Part shown: positions 13,471 to 17,191 of the stretch, one piece after another
Layout of the letters: each line of letters opens with the position of its first letter
Numbering within the stretch: the stretch's first letter is position 1
DNA from: JAAFHB01 sp037133495
GTDB lineage: Bacteria; Bacteroidota; Bacteroidia; Bacteroidales; Prolixibacteraceae
Assembly: GCA_037133495.1 (NCBI GenBank)
Contig: JBAXOA010000093.1
Span: forward strand, 1 to 17,191
Length of the DNA stretch: 17,191 nucleotides
Direction of reading: 5' to 3'
Made by a program: the position numbers and the translations under genes
Notes under the pieces: generated by a model
Databases searched by the model: none
The model's input: only the letters and a program-made list of their open reading frames with translations
Told to the model about the DNA's origin: nothing

Positions 13471-14802
13471 TTACATTTTAATTCTATCGCCTTTTTTAGT
13501 ACTTAACCCTTCAATAATGGTTATCTTATTGATGATACCCTTTTCATTTTGAAAGTATATCCTGACATCGTCATCTTTTTGAAAGAATGTATTTTCTTTA
13601 TATGCAAATATCTCAATTCCAGGCAGGTTGTTTCTTTGTAAGAATAATTGATCTCCTGCCCGGGTTATTTTTACCTTGTAATCTGCATTTACTTCATATT
13701 CACCAACATATTTTTCCAATTCCTCAGGTTTAAGTTTTATCTCATCAAAGTAAGAATATGGCTGGTTGTAAAGAATGGCCAGAATGGAAAGGCCAATAGT
13801 TTCAATTTGATGGTTGAAAATATTATTCAGTAAAATTATGCATACATCCTCTTCCTGAATCCTTCCAAAATAACTCGTAAATCCCAGAATATTACCACCG
13901 TGCGAAACAACCTTTTTGTTATATATCGAATCAATCCAGCAGCCCAGCCCATATCCTTCCAGAAAAGGAGTTGTAGCTTCTTCCAGACTGGATTTATTAT
14001 AAACTTTATAATTCAATACCCCTTTATGCCAACGATATAAATCGCCCACCGTACTATATAACGAGCCTGCGGAATAAGTGGCAGTTGAATCCCAGGGGAT
14101 AGACGCTTCCTTTATGGTTTTGGTATATTTCGTATAGCCAATTGCTTTGTCTGGACTTTGTAATCCTGCAAAGTCAAAGCCTGAATGCTCCATCCTTAAA
14201 GGAGTTAGAATAAATTCTTTAACAACTTGCTCGTAGGATTTACCGGTCACTTTTTCAATGATCAAACCTAAAAGGATATATCCTGAATTGCAGTAGGAAT
14301 ATTGCGTGCCTGGATCAAAATCCAAAGGTTTGTTGACAAAAAACGAGAGCATTCGTTCTTTACTCCTCGGCTGCGTGCTCTCATTAAAAGCAGTATGATC
14401 TCTTAAAATCTCATAAATACCGGAAGTATGTGTAAGTAAATGTTTGATCGTTATTTCGTCACCCCTTTTAAAGTCAGGAAAATATTTACTGAGCTTATCT
14501 TCAATCGATAATTTATGCTGTTCAGCCAATTTTAGAATTACAGCAGAAGTAAATTCTTTTGTTGTAGAGCCAATTTGATAAATCGTGTTTGAAGTATTAG
14601 GAATGTTATTGCTTGCATCCTGATATCCAAACGCTTTTTCGTAAATAATCCTACCATTTTTGCCCACCAATACCGAGCCATTGAATCGATTTAGTTGAAC
14701 TGCCTTTTCAATTAGTGAGTCTATTTTATTTTCGAATTCCTGTGCAAACAAATTAAATGACAAATAGATAATGGCAAATAATGTTATTAGTATTTTCTTC
14801 AT
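13471..14802 (-). CDS. Secreted serine hydrolase, class C beta-lactamase-like (PF00144 type)
   Basis: A 443-residue protein with a signal peptide (MKKILITLFAIIYLSFNLFA) ending near residue 20, so it should be periplasmic or exported. The penicillin-binding/beta-lactamase fold is shown by Ser79-Thr-Thr-Lys82 (SxxK, nucleophile and base), Tyr170-Cys-Asn172 (YxN) and His301-Gly-Gly (replacing KTG), with HLLTHTSGI between them. About 110 residues after the catalytic domain, containing the YVGEYEV motif, form the small beta-rich tail common in Bacteroidota members. Such enzymes are usually esterases or peptidases rather than antibiotic-degrading lactamases. It begins 30 bases after the related gene at 14833-16548, so they form an operon. 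Confidence 0.88.
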   Translation of the reverse strand: MKKILITLFAIIYLSFNLFAQEFENKIDSLIEKAVQLNRFNGSVLVGKNGRIIYEKAFGYQDASNNIPNTSNTIYQIGSTTKEFTSAVILKLAEQHKLSIEDKLSKYFPDFKRGDEITIKHLLTHTSGIYEILRDHTAFNESTQPRSKERMLSFFVNKPLDFDPGTQYSYCNSGYILLGLIIEKVTGKSYEQVVKEFILTPLRMEHSGFDFAGLQSPDKAIGYTKYTKTIKEASIPWDSTATYSAGSLYSTVGDLYRWHKGVLNYKVYNKSSLEEATTPFLEGYGLGCWIDSIYNKKVVSHGGNILGFTSYFGRIQEEDVCIILLNNIFNHQIETIGLSILAILYNQPYSYFDEIKLKPEELEKYVGEYEVNADYKVKITRAGDQLFLQRNNLPGIEIFAYKENTFFQKDDDVRIYFQNEKGIINKITIIEGLSTKKGDRIKM

Positions 14803-14832
14803 AATTCTATTCTTTACATTTCAAATAATACT

Positions 14833-16548
14833 TCATTTAATCTTTTTAAAGACCAGATTCCTCACCCGGCCAACATCTTTAACGATAAATCCTGAAATTT
14901 CGTTCTGAGCATTTCTTGTAAAATGAAAACCACTGACAGGCGAAGCAAAATAATCGGCATGCTCAGAAATCAGTTCTGCTTCAGCATTATTATTGCAATA
15001 CTGAGCCAGGGATTGGGGGAATTTCACGTACAATTTACTGTCTTTATATAAAACAGGATAGGTCGCGTTAATCTCTTCACAATAAAATTCTCCTGCATAC
15101 TGACTTAATTGTTCTGTTTTTAAGGGAAATACTTTTGTACCGAGAAAGGCTAACGGAAATTTTTGATCGCCCTGTACAATTGTAACTTTAGCAGTTTCTC
15201 CTTTTGCGTCTTTACTGAAAATGAACTTTACATCGGCAATAGTTGCAAAAAATGAAGTATCTGACGAAGGGTATATTTCAATCCTATCCTGGTAAGGACC
15301 ATTAAATACAAGATGATCAGCTTCTTTGGTAATAGTTGCTTCAAGCCATCGATTTTCATCGAAGTATTTCCCAACATATCTTTGAAATACTGCAGAATCA
15401 ATTTTTGTCTTTTCCGGATGTATTGAAGTAACAACCGTTTTGGGTTTTCCTTTAACAAATAAGTCGGTTACTTTGTAGGCGAGTCCTGTCACATCGACAG
15501 GAATATTAAATAGGCACACCACAGCAAATTTTTCTGAAGGAATCTGGACATATTGTGCTGTAAAATCCCCTGTGCCACCCTGGTGACTGATTGTTTTTAA
15601 ACCATTGTGTTCAGAAATGTCAAGACCAAAAGCATATCTGCAGGTATCGCCATTACGGAAAGTTGTCAGCGCTGTCATTTCGTTCGTGAAATCCCATTTC
15701 CCCAGCTTATTTTTATAAAAATTGTTATCCCATTGGAGAAAATCATCAACACAGGTATATATATTTGATTGACCAACAACGGTACTATTCCTTCTGCCGG
15801 TTCTTTTGAATTTTTCTTCACCTCCCCATGTGTGGCCGGATGCACTGTTCTTTATTATTATACCGGGATAGTCGTAAATGGCGGTTTGATTCATCCCCAC
15901 GGGCTGAAAAATCTTTTCCTCAATGAATTTACTAAACTTCATTCCGCTCGTTTTTTCTATGATCTTTACCAGTAGAACATATCCCGAATTGGAGTATAAG
16001 AATTCATCGCTTGGTTTAAAGTTCAGTGACTTTTGTTTGATTATCAAACTGTAAATACCATCCTGTGTTTCTACTGAATCCTGGGTTCCTGCCATTAACG
16101 CAAGCACATCATTTGACCGTATTCCGCAAGTATGATGTACCAGGTTTTCAATGGTAATGGTATATCCATAATCAGGGAAATCGGTAAGGTATTTCCGGAT
16201 GTCGTCTTTAAGTGAAAGTTTCTTTTCTTTTGCCAGCATCAAGATTGCAGCCGCTGTAAATTGTTTCGATACTGAACCCAAATTAAACAAAGTTGAAGTT
16301 TTATTTGGCTCTTTTGTTTCGAAATTGGATAATCCATAAGCTTTCATAAAGATAATCTTCCCGTTTTTAATGACACCAACAACCCCTCCGGGAGTTTCAG
16401 ATGACAGACCCATTTGAGCTATTAAAGTATCAATCTTAATTTCAGTCGAATCTTTTTTCCCCTGTGATTCATTAAGCGAAATGGATTTTGCTTTTCCAAA
16501 AATGCAAATCAACAACACCGCAATTGCAATAAATTTTAATTTCTTCAT
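14833..16548 (-). CDS. Secreted serine hydrolase, class C beta-lactamase-like, with a long C-terminal region
   Basis: A 571-residue protein with an N-terminal signal sequence (Lys-Lys followed by IAIAVLLICIFGKAKS). The catalytic motifs are Ser92-Val-Ser-Lys95, Tyr185-Ser-Asn187 and His322-Gln-Gly-Gly, with NLVHHTCGIRS between the first two. After the hydrolase domain (to about residue 370) come two beta-rich segments, each opening with a Tyr-x-Gly-x-(Y/F) motif (YVGKYFDE and YAGEFYCEE). These resemble the lipocalin-like tail of the family in duplicate and explain why it is about 130 residues longer than its neighbour. Substrate is unknown. It begins 35 bases after the esterase gene and precedes the second hydrolase by 30. 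Confidence 0.88.
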   Translation of the reverse strand: MKKLKFIAIAVLLICIFGKAKSISLNESQGKKDSTEIKIDTLIAQMGLSSETPGGVVGVIKNGKIIFMKAYGLSNFETKEPNKTSTLFNLGSVSKQFTAAAILMLAKEKKLSLKDDIRKYLTDFPDYGYTITIENLVHHTCGIRSNDVLALMAGTQDSVETQDGIYSLIIKQKSLNFKPSDEFLYSNSGYVLLVKIIEKTSGMKFSKFIEEKIFQPVGMNQTAIYDYPGIIIKNSASGHTWGGEEKFKRTGRRNSTVVGQSNIYTCVDDFLQWDNNFYKNKLGKWDFTNEMTALTTFRNGDTCRYAFGLDISEHNGLKTISHQGGTGDFTAQYVQIPSEKFAVVCLFNIPVDVTGLAYKVTDLFVKGKPKTVVTSIHPEKTKIDSAVFQRYVGKYFDENRWLEATITKEADHLVFNGPYQDRIEIYPSSDTSFFATIADVKFIFSKDAKGETAKVTIVQGDQKFPLAFLGTKVFPLKTEQLSQYAGEFYCEEINATYPVLYKDSKLYVKFPQSLAQYCNNNAEAELISEHADYFASPVSGFHFTRNAQNEISGFIVKDVGRVRNLVFKKIK

Positions 16549-16583
16549 AATTATTTTTGTATAATACTGTTCCTTATGCGACC

Positions 16584-17191
16584 CTATTTCTTTTCCTTTA
16601 ATAATATGTCGAGTTTTTCTTTTGTTTCAGGAATTGCTTTAAGAGACAAAGTTTTTTTGAAACTCTCTATGGCTTTTGCTTTATCCCCTTGTGCCAGGTA
16701 CAAATCCCCCAATCCATCATAACAATTAGCCGTTTCGGGATAGTTTGCAATATTTAATTTAAACAATGCTTCTGCCTTACTGAATTGTTTTTGGTTCAAC
16801 ATATAGTATCCAAGACTATTAACCTGGCTTTCATCTGGTTTAACGAGATAGCCAATTTGCTCAGAAACATTGTTATAGTGAGTTACCAATAAAGAATCCA
16901 ACTTAAAATTGGCGTCTTCAAGTTCACTGCTGTAAATATTAAGTTTGTAATAATCAAAAATAAAACGGAGTGCATCATACTCTCCAATCAACCGAACAGA
17001 ACTATGGTTGTCGTCTTCGTAATATTTATGTTTGAAACGCAATTGATTTTTTTTGTTATTGGAAACATATCTAATGAATTCCAGGTTGCTGCGAATAAGT
17101 TCAGTACCCTCGGTAGTATCTTTTTGAACTTTCAGCGTATCCATTCCTCTTTCCATTCGGTTTGCCAATGCCATAAATAAGGTTTTTCCTT
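16584..17191 (-). CDS. C-terminal part of an alpha/beta-hydrolase-fold esterase with TPR tail (cut by the window edge)
   Basis: The frame stays open to the end of the window (GKTLF precedes the first internal Met), so the gene starts outside and the ATG at 17174 is not the true start. The visible part carries the end of an esterase D/Fes-like hydrolase: KTLFMALANRMERGMDT, then FKHKYYEDDNHSSV, where the His is the expected catalytic residue, then YDALRFIFDYY. The last 80 or so residues form one to two TPR motifs (NSLGYYMLNQKQFSKAEALF and CYDGLGDLYLAQGDKAKAI), a combination common in Bacteroidota. The nucleophile serine and signal peptide lie beyond the window. It ends 35 bases before the serine hydrolase and probably leads the operon, or is at least part of it. 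Confidence 0.8.
   Translation of the reverse strand, partial: GKTLFMALANRMERGMDTLKVQKDTTEGTELIRSNLEFIRYVSNNKKNQLRFKHKYYEDDNHSSVRLIGEYDALRFIFDYYKLNIYSSELEDANFKLDSLLVTHYNNVSEQIGYLVKPDESQVNSLGYYMLNQKQFSKAEALFKLNIANYPETANCYDGLGDLYLAQGDKAKAIESFKKTLSLKAIPETKEKLDILLKEKK

Overview
The window looks like a chromosomal stretch from a member of the Bacteroidota. It is AT-rich, it carries two matches to the TAnnTTTG -7 promoter element of that phylum, and its gene families (paired FdtA-type cupins, four-helix bundle S23-like protein, Bacteroides-type MobC/relaxase, esterase with a TPR tail) are typical of the group. No rRNA, tRNA, CRISPR array, integrase or transposase was recognised.

Positions 1-6571 are a surface-glycan locus read right to left. 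Two FdtA-type keto-isomerases, an FdtC-type N-acetyltransferase and an FdtB-type aminotransferase make up most of a route from a dTDP-4-keto-6-deoxyhexose to a dTDP-3-acetamido-3,6-dideoxyhexose (Fuc3NAc or Qui3NAc). Between fdtC and fdtB sit a GNAT/FemAB-like protein, a sulfotransferase with its own Bacteroidota-type promoter, and a second GNAT/FemAB-like protein, which suggests a glycan-decorating sub-module. Downstream of fdtB is a small four-helix bundle gene embedded between tracts of GTAAC-type repeats. The fdtB frame itself has been enlarged by two in-frame repeat-like insertions.

Positions 6572-10210 are almost free of convincing genes but rich in structure: a dispersed direct repeat that overlaps the fdtA leader, a decayed LamG-domain fragment, nine tandem 12-bp repeats next to a perfect hairpin and three spaced TATAAAC boxes, a GC-richer tract with three successive inverted repeats (the last about 164 bp), and one small orphan ORF behind a TATCTTTG element. 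An oriT-like pair of inverted repeats lies just before a MobC-MobA (relaxosome protein and MOBP-type relaxase) pair at 10211-12270. This is best read as an integrated mobilizable element, possibly a relic, since no integrase or replication protein is visible.

Positions 12414-17191, again read right to left, hold a CPBP-family membrane protease and a likely operon of an esterase with TPR tail (cut by the window edge) and two class C beta-lactamase-like serine hydrolases with signal peptides.

The observations most worth following are the in-frame repeat insertions in fdtB and the iteron-like and hairpin-rich noncoding tract beside the mobilization genes.
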